Assembly (NCBI RefSeq): GCF_008084145.1
Contig: NZ_VSDO01000001.1
Coordinates: 696,840 to 760,839, forward strand
Length of the DNA stretch: 64,000 bases
Source: Paenibacillus faecis
Lineage (GTDB): Bacteria > Bacillota > Bacilli > Paenibacillales > Paenibacillaceae
Direction of reading: 5' to 3'
Shown here: positions 35,957 through 45,696 of the stretch, in pieces
Layout: the number at the start of each line of letters is the position of its first letter
Position numbering within the stretch: position 1 is the stretch's first letter
Made by a program: the position numbers and the translations under genes
Notes under the pieces: model-generated
Told to the model about the DNA's origin: nothing
The model's input: only the letters and a program-made list of their open reading frames with translations
Database searches by the model: none

Positions 35957-36015
35957 AACGGTTCACATCCTATAGCGTAATAAAGTAAGCGGGAAGGGAG
36001 CCCCTCCCGCAAAAC

Positions 36016-37626
36016 TCACCGGCTGTTATAGCGATCCAGCGCCGCCTGTTGAATTTCAATGGCACGGCCGATTTTCATTTTCTCGAATTGAGCCACCATC
36101 GTATCGAAGCTGGCGACGGGCTCGGAACCCATAATGATCTTCGTGACAAACTCGCTCCGGTACGTTTCGATATCGTTCATGATGCTGCCGAACTCGTCCG
36201 CTTCTTCCGTCGTCAAACTCACGGGCGGCATCATCACCCGGTAGGCATTGTCCGCGTATTCCGCATAACGTTTAATCGCCTCTTTTTGCTCCGGGATCGT
36301 ATAATATTGATCGTTGTACCGGTCATCGGCAGGTCCGATAAAGGAATAGTTCGCGATAAAATATTTGGCCATGGCCTGGCTGACCGACAGGTTATCCGGA
36401 TTGTTCAAAATCAGATCCGTATAAATCGGCTGGCCGTTCTCCAGCGTATACGTCTCGCCTTCGATGCCGAAATTTTTCAGCATGGAGCCTTCCGGGCTAA
36501 ACAGATAGTCGAGCGCTTTGATCGTCTCCTCGGGATGCTTGTTCGTTGCCGACAGAACGGCGCCAATCCCCGTAAACTCCCATTGGGCGGGGACGAACAG
36601 CGGCTTTTCCCCCTTATTCAGCACCGGAAATTGCACCGCGGCCAGCCGGGCCGCCGGGTCGGCCTGCTGCAATGCCGGAACATAGGTGCCCATGGAACTG
36701 CCGATATACCCGAAGAACGCCGCCGCTTGGCCCGAGCTGACTCTGGAATCCATCAGCTTGCTGTCGTTCGTCGCATAGTCGGGATCGATTAAGCCCTCTT
36801 TGTACCAGCTTTGCATCCGGACAAGGTAATCCTTGAAGCGGGGCTCCATCGGACCGTACTTGACCTTGCCGTTATCCACGTAGAAGGATTGGCCCAGGCC
36901 GTAAGCCCCCAGAAAATCGGAGGAATCCTTCGTGCCGAACAAGCGGTTTTTGTTGGCGGTAAAAGGAATGATTCCCTTCTTCTCCTTGATCGTCCGCAGC
37001 ACGGTTTCCCACTCGTCAACGGTCTCGGGCTGCGGCAAGCCGAGTTCGTCCAGCCAATCCTGCCGAATCATCAACCCGGCGAAAGTTTTGTATTTCCCGT
37101 ATTCGCCTACTTTCAAGTCGGGAAAGACGTAAATATCCCCATTGTCCGCCATCAATTGCTTGGCGATCGACGGATATTCGTCGATGATTTTTTTTAGGTT
37201 CGGCGCATGCGCCTCAATCAAATCGTTAAGCTTCATGATCGTACCGTCATTGTACATTTTGGCGGCCCCGCCCTGAATGCCGGTCCACTGCAATTGCATC
37301 ACGTCAGGCAGCTCGTTCGAGGCCAGCATGACGTTAAACTGCTGCATCACGTCACTGTTGCTTGTGGACACGGGGTGGATGAATTGAAAATCAACGTTGG
37401 TTCTTCGCTGCCATTCCTTCACCATCGGGATATCATCCAGACTCTTGACGACGGATGAAGCGTTTCCATTCAACGCCGCCCAAAAGGTCAGGACGGGCGT
37501 TTCCGAGCCTTCCTTAACGCCGGAAGATGCAGAGGGCTGGCTTGCTCCACCGCAGGCCGATAACAATATCCCGAAAGCCAATACCGCCGCCCAAACGATG
37601 GACCCCCTGCTTTGTTTGCTGTTCAT
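36016..37626 (-). CDS. Sugar ABC transporter solute-binding lipoprotein (LplA type)
   Basis: The 536-residue lipoprotein has lipobox LLSAC near residue 25 and a long family-1-type binding fold. Size fits LplA/YtcQ proteins, which take up larger oligosaccharides. It is the first gene of a five-gene operon (binding protein, two permeases, DUF4091, oxidoreductase). A GGGGAG site precedes the start. Confidence 0.88.
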   Translation of the reverse strand: MNSKQSRGSIVWAAVLAFGILLSACGGASQPSASSGVKEGSETPVLTFWAALNGNASSVVKSLDDIPMVKEWQRRTNVDFQFIHPVSTSNSDVMQQFNVMLASNELPDVMQLQWTGIQGGAAKMYNDGTIMKLNDLIEAHAPNLKKIIDEYPSIAKQLMADNGDIYVFPDLKVGEYGKYKTFAGLMIRQDWLDELGLPQPETVDEWETVLRTIKEKKGIIPFTANKNRLFGTKDSSDFLGAYGLGQSFYVDNGKVKYGPMEPRFKDYLVRMQSWYKEGLIDPDYATNDSKLMDSRVSSGQAAAFFGYIGSSMGTYVPALQQADPAARLAAVQFPVLNKGEKPLFVPAQWEFTGIGAVLSATNKHPEETIKALDYLFSPEGSMLKNFGIEGETYTLENGQPIYTDLILNNPDNLSVSQAMAKYFIANYSFIGPADDRYNDQYYTIPEQKEAIKRYAEYADNAYRVMMPPVSLTTEEADEFGSIMNDIETYRSEFVTKIIMGSEPVASFDTMVAQFEKMKIGRAIEIQQAALDRYNSR

Positions 37627-37748
37627 GCGGTCACTCCCCTTTTACTATTAAGTGTTATAAGGTTTTAGATGTGATTGGGAGCCGAATAGGTGGTTCGGCC
37701 GCCAATCCTTACGGTCCAATGTACCGGGTTGACGTGCGGCTGTAAATT

Positions 37749-37768
37749 TACGAATTTCAAGATTCGTA
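37749..37768. promoter_or_regulatory. Palindrome upstream of the LplA-type gene
   Basis: TACGAAT and ATTCGTA are perfect 7-nt arms around TTCAAG. They lie about 120 nt before the solute-binding protein, a fitting place for an operator. Confidence 0.35.
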
Positions 37769-37837
37769 TCGTTTTTCTTACATTCGCCATTCGCATTTCC
37801 CGATTCGATGACGTTATCATGCGAAGACGAGATCACG

Positions 37838-37876
37838 CAAAAAAAAAGAGGACCCGGCTTGGCGATCCTCTTTGCT
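37838..37876 (-). terminator. Terminator after the YesS-like regulator
   Basis: AAAGAGGATCGCC pairs with GGTCCTCTTT on the minus strand, with a run of nine T after it. Confidence 0.75.
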
Positions 37877-37897
37877 CAGTTGGCGAAGAAACAGACG

Positions 37898-40234
37898 TTA
37901 CCCGGCATGATGCTGCGTTCTGAATTGTCCGGGGGTAATCCCTTCATATTTTTTAAATACGCGAATCAGCGACTGGCTGCTGGCAAACCCGACTTGCTCG
38001 CTGATCTCGTTCAAGGAAGCCGACGTCGATCGAAGCAGTTGCTTGGCCAGCAGGATCCGGCTTTGGTTAACATAGTCGACCAGGTTTTCTCCGGTTTGTT
38101 CTTTAAAAAAACGGGATAGATAGGTTGGGTTCATATTAAAAGCCAGGGAAATGTCCGTCAGGCTCAACTTGGTATCCGTCACGTGTTCATGGACATAGTC
38201 CAGAATCCGGTCTTTCAGGAGGGAATTATGACTTTTCTTCTTGTCTTGAATATAGTCGCAAACGTTCCGCAAAAACGACAGGCTCATCTTCTCCATTTCC
38301 ACAAATGTGCCGCATTCGGCGACCTGCATAATAAAGTTGTTCTTCCGGGCAATCATTTCTTCGTTGCCGATTTGCACCTGCTCGACGGCTTTCAGCATCG
38401 TTCCGGCCAGCTCGAACATCAACAGCTTTCCGAACTGATTGGAAAGTGTGCCTCCGGTGAAATTCTGCAGCAAGATACGGTGCAGCAAGGAGCCGGCTTC
38501 TTCATAGTTGCCTGTAGCGATAAAATTGATCAACTGCCGCTCCAGCTCAAGCGAGTAATCGATATTGTGCCGCGGGCTTTGAATCATCCCGTGGGAGATG
38601 ACCTGATTCGGCCCGAGCACAAACTTGTAACCGAGCGCTTCCAAGGCTTCGCCGTAGCATTTGGGAATCGAAGCCTGCCGGGAATGGATATCGCTGATCC
38701 CGATGGACATTTGGACGAGAAAACCGTTCGAAAGCGTTGCTTGCGCTTCCCGGACGGCTTGGAAGATATCTTCCTTCGACGCGACCTCGCACTCATCCCG
38801 AATGTTGACCACGCAAGCGATCATTCCGTCGACTTCCGAGAAATAAACCTTGTACCGTTCCCCAAGCATCTCCTCAAAAATATTCGTCACCATAAGATAT
38901 AGGAAATGCAGCTTTTGCTCCGGAATGAGGTCCGCCGGTTGGCTGAACAGCTTCTCGTAATCTTCGATCTGCACCAGAAGTACGACGAACCGGTCGCTTT
39001 CAAAGCGGATATCGAGCATGTCAAACACCTGGGAAGGCGACACGCTCATATCGAATTTGCCTTTCAACAAGCGGCCGAGGATATGGTTCACCCCCGTTTT
39101 CTCGTGCTCCCGCATTTTGCGGCGCGCCTCCTCCTCGAAAGCCGCGCTTTCCGAAATAAACCGCTGCAACATGGAGAATTCATTGCCGCCTCTTTCGATA
39201 TTTGATTTCACTTTGGTGGACACCATGTCGATCATGTGGCGAATCGGCCGGTAGTTGCGGTGCGTGAACCAGTAGACGAACCCGCCGCCGAGGCCGATGC
39301 ACAGCAGGAAGCTGACGGCAATCAGCCGCTTCAGCATCGTTACTTTTTCGGCATAGATGCTGAGCGGGACGACGGAGACGTATTTCCAGCCGGTATCGGA
39401 GGAGCTGATATAAGTTGCGGCCGCCTTCTCGCCGCCGATCGAGACGTTTTGGAATCCGTGGTCTTCCGGAAAATCGTTCAAATCGATCTCCGTCACATCG
39501 GCCGAAGAACCCGTGGCCAGGATGGATCGGTTCCGGTCATCCATGATGTATATCAAGCCTTGCGAAATGCTTTCGATTTGCGAAATCAACCGCTCCTGCT
39601 TCAGCAAAATGACGAGCACCGCCGGGGGCTCCTGCGTCTGCTGAATGGGCAGTGATTGCGTATAAACAAGCAGTCCCTTCGCCCCGTCCGTACCGGTATT
39701 CAGGCTGCGGAACGCCCCTTTGCCGCTCCCGTCAAGCCAGGTCAGCCACTGCTCGTAGGTGAAATCGTCCACCGGACGGTAAGTTTGCCGAAACCGGCGG
39801 TACAGCTCTTCTCCGGACAAGTAGGTGCTGGTGGTCAAAGCATAGTGTTTTCTCTTGTCAAACAAATAGATGTCCGAGATGGTGCCGTTGGCGACAGTAT
39901 ACGACCGCAAGCTGGAAATCAGCTCGTTCCCCAGCAATTTGACATCGGGACGATCGTAATTGTATCTGCTGTAGTACGACAGCACTTTCGGATCGTTGGC
40001 CAATTGCGTTCCCATCCGGCGAATATCGTTGATCTGATTGTCGACCGCCTGCCGAACCTGGTGAAGCAGAGCGTCGTTCGTCCGATTAACTTCGGAATCC
40101 AGCATCTTTTGCGAATAGACCAGAACCGTCGTCGTAATCAGAATGGGAATGAATAAAATGATTAGATAGGAATACAACCATAGATGAAACACTTTTCGCC
40201 GCACACGGGATTCCCCCTCATTTTTCAAACTCAA
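37898..40234 (-). CDS. Membrane-bound AraC-type regulator (YesS/YtdP-like)
   Basis: The 778-residue one-component regulator has two membrane segments (about 16-40 and 300-322) bracketing an extracellular Cache-like sensor domain. A long cytoplasmic linker leads to a C-terminal AraC DNA-binding domain (LTDISLAFNMNPTYLSRFFKEQ and LNEISEQVGFASSQSLIRVFKKYEG). Such proteins control adjacent carbohydrate importer genes on sensing an outside sugar. It lies directly upstream of the importer operon. A cre-like site overlaps its promoter region. Confidence 0.88.
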   Translation of the reverse strand: MSLKNEGESRVRRKVFHLWLYSYLIILFIPILITTTVLVYSQKMLDSEVNRTNDALLHQVRQAVDNQINDIRRMGTQLANDPKVLSYYSRYNYDRPDVKLLGNELISSLRSYTVANGTISDIYLFDKRKHYALTTSTYLSGEELYRRFRQTYRPVDDFTYEQWLTWLDGSGKGAFRSLNTGTDGAKGLLVYTQSLPIQQTQEPPAVLVILLKQERLISQIESISQGLIYIMDDRNRSILATGSSADVTEIDLNDFPEDHGFQNVSIGGEKAAATYISSSDTGWKYVSVVPLSIYAEKVTMLKRLIAVSFLLCIGLGGGFVYWFTHRNYRPIRHMIDMVSTKVKSNIERGGNEFSMLQRFISESAAFEEEARRKMREHEKTGVNHILGRLLKGKFDMSVSPSQVFDMLDIRFESDRFVVLLVQIEDYEKLFSQPADLIPEQKLHFLYLMVTNIFEEMLGERYKVYFSEVDGMIACVVNIRDECEVASKEDIFQAVREAQATLSNGFLVQMSIGISDIHSRQASIPKCYGEALEALGYKFVLGPNQVISHGMIQSPRHNIDYSLELERQLINFIATGNYEEAGSLLHRILLQNFTGGTLSNQFGKLLMFELAGTMLKAVEQVQIGNEEMIARKNNFIMQVAECGTFVEMEKMSLSFLRNVCDYIQDKKKSHNSLLKDRILDYVHEHVTDTKLSLTDISLAFNMNPTYLSRFFKEQTGENLVDYVNQSRILLAKQLLRSTSASLNEISEQVGFASSQSLIRVFKKYEGITPGQFRTQHHAG

Positions 40235-40267
40235 GGATCAACGAGGTATCGCTTCTTATAACTATAA

Positions 40268-40281
40268 TGAAAGCGGTTACG
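40268..40281. promoter_or_regulatory. cre-like site upstream of the YesS-like gene
   Basis: On the minus strand CGTAACCGCTTTCA matches the CcpA consensus TGWNANCGNTNWCA except at its first base. It lies beside a TATAGT -10-like element, which suits carbon catabolite repression. Confidence 0.45.
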
Positions 40282-40294
40282 ATTGTGAAGCTGA

Positions 40295-40322
40295 AATTCT
40301 GCCTCCCCCAGGGAGGCAGAAC
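40295..40322. terminator. Hairpin after the GH88 gene
   Basis: TTCTGCCTCCC and GGGAGGCAGAA form a compact GC-rich stem. Only a short T stretch follows on the minus strand. Confidence 0.5.
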
Positions 40323-40380
40323 AGAGGGGGCCGATTCCCGAAGATCGCCGGCCGCCTCTTCATCCTTCGGGGTCGGCGGC

Positions 40381-41508
40381 TTATCGGCTGTACCAGTATC
40401 CGGGAATCCCTTTCTCCAGGCGCATCAGGGCTTCGAGATAGTAATAGTCTCCCCAAATCGTATAATCATCCGGAGATAGTCCGGTACGGACGGAATACGA
40501 ACCGCGCCGGATCAATCCCTCTTCGTCGGAGTCCAGGTCAGGGGTGTAATTCTGCGCCAGGGAAGATATGGATTGGGTGACAGCCTCCATCAAATCCGCT
40601 TTGAGCGGATCATCCTGTCCCAGATGGCCGGCCAGTTCCAGCATACCGCAGGCGGCGATGGCCGATGCCGAGCTGTCGCGCTTCGATTCCGGGACTTGCG
40701 GCACGTCGAAATCCCAGTAGACGACGTGATCTTCCGGAAGACGGTCGATAAAATACTTCGCCATCCGCTTGGAAGTTTCCAAAAACTCCGGCCGTCCGAG
40801 TCCGCGGTACGCGAGAGCGAAGCCGTAAATGCCCCATGCCTGTCCCCGGGTCCAGGTCGAGCCGTCCCGGTAACCCTGGTGGGTCCCGCCGCGTACGGCC
40901 TCGCCGGTAGCCGGATCGAAATAGAAGGTATGGTACGAGGAGTCGTCCCCGCGAACGAGGAAACGGCGGCTTTTCTCGGCATGAATCCCGGCGGCCTCCC
41001 GGTATTTCTCATCACCCGTTTGTTCCGCGGCCCAGTACAAGAGCGGCAAGTTCATCATGCAATCGATAATGATCCGCCCCCCATTCTCCGGATCGTTCTC
41101 CCGCCCCCACGCCTGGATCAATCGGGGCTTCTCCCTCCACCGCTTCATCAAAGCGTCCGCCGCTTGCAGCGTAAGCTGTCTCGCTTCCACATCTTTTTCC
41201 ACGATCCAGCCCGCTTTGGAAGATAGCGAGTACAGAAATCCAATGTCGTGGTGATCCAGGTTGGTGCCAACCTGCAGGCGCTGCCGGAAACTGTCCACCG
41301 TCCGGACCGCCGCGTCCCGGAAGGCCTTCTCTCCCGTATATTCGTAACACAGCCACAACATCCCCGTCCAGAAACCGTCCGTCCAGTCCGTATTGGGATT
41401 AAGCACATAATGCTTGCCGTCCGCACTCACATGAGGGAATTGATCGCCGAATCGTTCGATGTTGCGTTTAGTTTGTTCCACCGCTTGCTCAATCGCTCTT
41501 GCCCACAT
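40381..41508 (-). CDS. Unsaturated glucuronyl hydrolase, GH88
   Basis: This 375-residue cytoplasmic enzyme removes the 4,5-unsaturated uronic acid left at the non-reducing end by polysaccharide lyases. The residues that correspond to the catalytic pair fall at D88 (DHHDIGFLY) and D149 (RIIIDCMMN), the same numbers as in Bacillus sp. GL1 UGL. This supports ATG 41508, preceded by GGAGG at 8 nt, over the longer frame to 41550. Motifs SWTRGQAWG-like (STWTRGQAWGIYG) and DYTIWGDYYYLEAL are typical. It completes the pathway begun by the heparinase-type lyase. Confidence 0.92.
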   Translation of the reverse strand: MWARAIEQAVEQTKRNIERFGDQFPHVSADGKHYVLNPNTDWTDGFWTGMLWLCYEYTGEKAFRDAAVRTVDSFRQRLQVGTNLDHHDIGFLYSLSSKAGWIVEKDVEARQLTLQAADALMKRWREKPRLIQAWGRENDPENGGRIIIDCMMNLPLLYWAAEQTGDEKYREAAGIHAEKSRRFLVRGDDSSYHTFYFDPATGEAVRGGTHQGYRDGSTWTRGQAWGIYGFALAYRGLGRPEFLETSKRMAKYFIDRLPEDHVVYWDFDVPQVPESKRDSSASAIAACGMLELAGHLGQDDPLKADLMEAVTQSISSLAQNYTPDLDSDEEGLIRRGSYSVRTGLSPDDYTIWGDYYYLEALMRLEKGIPGYWYSR

Positions 41509-41605
41509 CACATTGTCCTCCATTTTATCCGCATTTTTCAGAGCATCCACTACAAATTATAAGTAAAGGGGCATTACGCTTTGTTGTGCCTTTATGTAGC
41601 TGAAT

Positions 41606-41625
41606 TGCGATTTATCTTAATCGCA
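41606..41625. promoter_or_regulatory. Palindrome between GH88 and an AraC gene
   Basis: TGCGATT-TATCTT-AATCGCA has perfect 7-nt arms. It lies just upstream of a TATGAT -10-like element (41642-41647) for the AraC gene and within reach of the GH88 promoter, so it may control both. Confidence 0.45.
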
Positions 41626-41684
41626 TCGTTACCGGGTATGCTATGATAGGACTAACCATACCCTTGTCCCAAGGAGGGGACCGC

Positions 41685-42551
41685 GTGAAATTTCGTGAAT
41701 CCATCGACTTCGGAACCGCAGGTTACATGTTTAAATACCGGGATGAAACCAAAGAGAAGCATTGGAAAATGCTCCATGCCCATCAAGGGATCGAGATGTT
41801 GTACATCCATCAGGGAGCCGGTGAAATTGCGCTGGAAGGCCAACATTACCCCTTGCAAAACGGAACGCTGGTTATTTTCCAGCCGTATCAGCTCCATCGG
41901 GTGGAAGTGCCCGCTCATCATCAAACTTCTTATATCCGCACCAACCTGACCTTTAACCCGCATCTTGTAGGACCGTGGCTGACGCCTTATCCGCGGCTTC
42001 AATTCTTCTTCCGGAAAATGTGGCGGGGCGTGTTGCCCAAGCAAGTATTCCAGCTTGGGGAAGATCACAGACTGGCCCATTTATTGGACGATCTCGAGCA
42101 CTCGCGCAAAGCCGCTCAGGCCCCGTCGGAAGAGGATCTCGCCCTGTTCTTTCTGACGCTGCTAAGACATCTTGAACTTCACGTGTTCGCCGACAGATTA
42201 TCCGCCGATGCCGGACCCATCAGAGCTACCCAACACATCGAGAAGATCATGGACTGGGTTGAGGAACATTTCCGCGAACCCTTTCAATTGAGGCGGATTG
42301 CCGAGGACCTCCATCTGTCACCCTACCATCTGTCGCATCTATTCAAACAGTATACCGGCCGAACCATCACGGATTATATTGCAGCCAGACGCATAAGAGA
42401 AGCTTGCGCGCTGCTCGTGCTCACTTCCAAACCGGTCAAGGTGATCAGCCGGGAAGTAGGCGGACTCAGCGAACCGTACTTCTGCCAGCTGTTCAAAAAA
42501 TGGAAGGGCCTCACGCCACAGGCTTACCGGGAAACCGCCCGTTTGTTGTAG
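41685..42551 (+). CDS. AraC-family regulator with cupin sensor
   Basis: The 288-residue regulator has an N-terminal cupin (HAHQGIEMLYIHQGAGEI, about 30-110) and a C-terminal AraC domain (RRIAEDLHLSPYHLSHLFKQYTG). GTG 41685 follows AAGGAGGGG; the ATG at 41643 has no site. It is divergent from GH88 and likely controls sugar genes on one or both sides. Confidence 0.85.
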   Translation: MKFRESIDFGTAGYMFKYRDETKEKHWKMLHAHQGIEMLYIHQGAGEIALEGQHYPLQNGTLVIFQPYQLHRVEVPAHHQTSYIRTNLTFNPHLVGPWLTPYPRLQFFFRKMWRGVLPKQVFQLGEDHRLAHLLDDLEHSRKAAQAPSEEDLALFFLTLLRHLELHVFADRLSADAGPIRATQHIEKIMDWVEEHFREPFQLRRIAEDLHLSPYHLSHLFKQYTGRTITDYIAARRIREACALLVLTSKPVKVISREVGGLSEPYFCQLFKKWKGLTPQAYRETARLL

Positions 42552-42591
42552 CTCCAGCCCCCATCCGTTGCCGGTAACATCCCTTCATCTA

Positions 42592-42638
42592 AAAAAAGCT
42601 CCCAGCTCCACTCCATCGGTGGTCCGGAAGCTTTTTTT
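42592..42638. terminator. Bidirectional terminator
   Basis: AAAAAAGCT pairs with AGCTTTTTT and the inner CCAC pairs with GTGG, between the convergent AraC and oxidoreductase genes. Confidence 0.65.
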
Positions 42639-42652
42639 GCAAGTTGTCCTCA

Positions 42653-43669
42653 CTACGCCTTAAGACTTACCCAAGCCCCGCCGGCATTCGCCGATTTTTC
42701 TTCCGCCTCGACCAGCGCCACAGAATCGGCGGCGCTTTCAGGCGTGCAAATGACGATCGGTTGATCATGGGCAATCGCTTCGATAAAATGCTTCAATTCC
42801 AGGTAATAGCCGTCATCCAAGGTTAGTTCGGGCTTAAAGCCCGGCTGGTCGTTGGGATTTACGGTTACGGAGCTGCCATCGAATACGATGTTCCCCCGTT
42901 CAAAGTTAACCCGGTACCCCATGTAAAAACCGAAATCCCCCTCCAGTGTCCAGTCGACCTGGGCGTTGATCACTTTACCGTCCGGGTAAGCGTAGTGGGT
43001 GGACGCGATATCGTAGCCGCTGCCCGGGATGACTTTACGCCCGATGGTGGACACCTTCTCCGGGGCTCCAAACAGCCACTGAATCATATCGGCATCGTGA
43101 ATATGCATATCCAGCAGAGCCCCGCCGCTTAGTTCCTCCGTAAGAAACCAATCTTTCGGCGCTTTCGAGCCGCGGTAGAAATATCCGGCTGTCGCCTGGC
43201 CAAAACGCTTTTCCTCAATCGCTTTTTTCAGATACTCATAACCCGGCCAAAAGCGCAGGCACTGTCCAATCATCAGCTTTCGGCCGTGCTTCTTGGCGGC
43301 CTCGGCCATTTGGCGGGCATCGGCGGAATAGCGGGCCATCGGCTTTTCGCAAAATACATGGTACCCGCGTTCCAAAAGCGAGCAGGTCATCTCCGCATGC
43401 AGGTAGGTGGGAACGGAAAGATCGATCATATCGAGCTGCTCTGCGGCAAGCATATTCTCCAGATGATCATACAGCCGGTAGGAAGACAGATCATAGATCT
43501 CCTGCCCTGTCGACATATTGCCGTTCGCTTTGCTGTCCTTCAACTCATCGATCCTAAGATCGCAAATGGCCGCGAGTTCAACCGGCTCCCCTTCGGCCAT
43601 CAGACGAACATAGTTGTCAAAATGCATCCGGCCCATAAAGCCGAAGCCGACCAATCCGATTTTCAGCAT
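42653..43669 (-). CDS. Gfo/Idh/MocA-family sugar oxidoreductase
   Basis: The 338-residue dehydrogenase has a Rossmann motif (GLVGFGFMGRMH), the EKPMAR motif and HIHDADMIQWL in the sugar-binding half, as in inositol 2-dehydrogenase relatives. It overlaps the upstream epimerase gene by 7 nt (ATGCTGA), which means translational coupling. The pair probably oxidises and rearranges one sugar or cyclitol. Confidence 0.87.
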   Translation of the reverse strand: MLKIGLVGFGFMGRMHFDNYVRLMAEGEPVELAAICDLRIDELKDSKANGNMSTGQEIYDLSSYRLYDHLENMLAAEQLDMIDLSVPTYLHAEMTCSLLERGYHVFCEKPMARYSADARQMAEAAKKHGRKLMIGQCLRFWPGYEYLKKAIEEKRFGQATAGYFYRGSKAPKDWFLTEELSGGALLDMHIHDADMIQWLFGAPEKVSTIGRKVIPGSGYDIASTHYAYPDGKVINAQVDWTLEGDFGFYMGYRVNFERGNIVFDGSSVTVNPNDQPGFKPELTLDDGYYLELKHFIEAIAHDQPIVICTPESAADSVALVEAEEKSANAGGAWVSLKA

Positions 43670-44520
43670 GGCACTGCTCCTCCTCGTCCCAAAATGGCAT
43701 CCATCGCCGCCGAGGTATTGAAGATAATCTGTTCGGAATGATGCTCATAATGCGGAATCATTTCGGCCGTGACGTAATTGGTGTAGCCGACCTCGCGCAG
43801 CGCGGTCACGACGGAGGGATAATCGACATTGCCCGCCAAGAGGTCCACAAAACCATGCAATCCGCCGGCTTCGCGACGATAATCCTTGAAGTGTACCTTC
43901 TTGATGCGCGGCCCCAGAATACGAACCCAGTGCTCCGGATAACCCGCATACACAACGTTGCCGACATCCAAATAGGCACCGACATAAGGCGAGCCCACGG
44001 CGTCAAGAAAACCGCGCATTTCCAGCGGCGACAACAGGAATTTGTTCCACACATTTTCGATGCCGATGGAGACGTCCGCCTTCTCCGCTTCTCCCGCCAG
44101 CTTGCCGATCGCTTCTAGAGCGCGGTCGTAAACTTTGTCGTAAGGCACCACCTCGGAGCCGGGAATGAAATCAACGCCGACCGCCCCCGGAATCACCAGG
44201 ATCGCGTCAACCCCAAGCGTCGCCGCCAGTTCCAACTGCTTTTTGCAAATATCGGACGCTTTGCTTCGTACGGCCTTCTGTTCACTGGTCATGGAATAAG
44301 ACCAATACAAGCCGGTGGCCAAACCGCATATTTCCAAACCCGCGTCCTCCACTTGCCGACGGATTTGAACGGCCTCTTTTTCTGTAGTCTGCAGCCCAAG
44401 TTCGCCTTCCTCGTTCAAGGCCAGTTCAATCCCTTCAAAATCGGCCGCCTTCGCCAGGCGTGCGCTTTCCGCAATAGTTGTCCCTTCAGGGAACGACCAG
44501 ATGTTAATTCCCTTCCTCAT
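43663..44520 (-). CDS. TIM-barrel sugar isomerase/epimerase
   Basis: This 285-residue xylose-isomerase-like TIM barrel has acidic metal ligands in SIGIENVWNKF, YLDVGNVVYAG, VHFKDYR and TAEMIPHYEHH, as in hexulose 3-epimerases and IolE/IolI relatives. ATG 44520 has GGAGG about 7 nt upstream. It heads a two-gene operon divergent from an AraC regulator. Confidence 0.82.
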   Translation of the reverse strand: MRKGINIWSFPEGTTIAESARLAKAADFEGIELALNEEGELGLQTTEKEAVQIRRQVEDAGLEICGLATGLYWSYSMTSEQKAVRSKASDICKKQLELAATLGVDAILVIPGAVGVDFIPGSEVVPYDKVYDRALEAIGKLAGEAEKADVSIGIENVWNKFLLSPLEMRGFLDAVGSPYVGAYLDVGNVVYAGYPEHWVRILGPRIKKVHFKDYRREAGGLHGFVDLLAGNVDYPSVVTALREVGYTNYVTAEMIPHYEHHSEQIIFNTSAAMDAILGRGGAVPC

Positions 44521-44687
44521 TGTCATTCCTCCCCATTTGTATTTTTCCGTTGAAATGATACCATGATGATAAAACTTTAATTTTTGTTCTTCTATCCACA
44601 TTATATTGACTTAACGACATGATTTATTTAGCGAAAAAAGTTTATTTTTATCTTATTCCGTGAATCTTCAGTAAGGAGGTTCTTCCT

Positions 44688-45599
44688 ATGAATGAAAATC
44701 GTCCTTTATCCGTAAAAACGCGTACCGCCCCCTTCGCGGCGTGGTCGCCCAGCATTCATTACGCCCAATATCAAACCCTTTCCCCATGCCGTTTCCCCGT
44801 AAGAAGGCTGTACGATTTCGAGTTGCTGTACGTCTGCCATGGCGAAATGGCCACAACCATGAACGGGCAACGCTATCTGCTTTCGGCCGGCCAGCTCATT
44901 TTCCTGCCTTGCGGGGTCTATCATCAAAACGAGATTGTTTCCGCGCCTGAAGCCAAACTGATGGGAATTCACTTTGATTTCTTCAGCGACGTTACGATTC
45001 AAAAGGAGGAAGATCTGATTGTCCCCGAGGAAGAAATGGAGTGGGACAAACTCGCCGCAGAGGCCGTGACGGGAACGGATAGAGGGCTGGCCTTTTCCGC
45101 GGATCCTATCTATTCGCCGTCCGTGGAGTGCGTTCAAGCGATGGAACAGCTGATCCATGAATTTGCCAGGCGTTCTCTTGGATATGAGCTAGTATGCAAG
45201 GGGTTGATGTTGGAGATTCTGGCGCAATTGCTGCGTTCCCAAATGGCCCGTCGGATCACCGGGGTCTCGGAGCACGGGGAACGCGTTAAGCGCCTGGCTG
45301 AGCGAATGGACGCCGCTCCCGCGGAGGACTGGTCGGGCAGGCGGATTGCGGCCGAACTGCAGATGAGCGTGGATCATGCCGCAAAGCTGTTCCGGCGGAT
45401 CATCGGTGTCCCTCCCGGCGAGTTCCTGCGCAGCATCCGGCATCGCGAAGCATGCAGGATGCTGCGGGATACGGACTGGACGATTGAAGAAGTGGGAGCT
45501 CATGTTGGATATTCCGATATTCATTATTTCAGCCGTTTATTCAGCGCAAACGAAGGAATCTCACCGCGCGCTTATCGCAAGCTTTCCCGCATCCTCTAA
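44688..45599 (+). CDS. AraC-family regulator with cupin sensor
   Basis: The 303-residue regulator has an N-terminal cupin (FELLYVCHGEMATTMNG) and a C-terminal AraC domain (GRRIAAELQMSVDHAAKLFRRIIG, EEVGAHVGYSDIHYFSRLF). It is divergent from the epimerase/oxidoreductase operon across about 170 AT-rich nt and is its probable regulator. AAGGAGG precedes the start. Confidence 0.87.
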   Translation: MNENRPLSVKTRTAPFAAWSPSIHYAQYQTLSPCRFPVRRLYDFELLYVCHGEMATTMNGQRYLLSAGQLIFLPCGVYHQNEIVSAPEAKLMGIHFDFFSDVTIQKEEDLIVPEEEMEWDKLAAEAVTGTDRGLAFSADPIYSPSVECVQAMEQLIHEFARRSLGYELVCKGLMLEILAQLLRSQMARRITGVSEHGERVKRLAERMDAAPAEDWSGRRIAAELQMSVDHAAKLFRRIIGVPPGEFLRSIRHREACRMLRDTDWTIEEVGAHVGYSDIHYFSRLFSANEGISPRAYRKLSRIL

Positions 45600-45638
45600 C
45601 GTACGGACTTGGCGCAAAGCGAGACCGAGGATAACCGG

Positions 45639-45675
45639 AAAACCCTATCCCTCTTGACTCGAAGGATAGGGTTTT
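45639..45675. terminator. Bidirectional terminator
   Basis: AAAACCCTATCC and GGATAGGGTTTT are perfect 12-nt arms between the convergent AraC and beta-helix genes. Confidence 0.8.
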
Positions 45676-45696
45676 GGCTGTTTTACCAAAGTAGCT

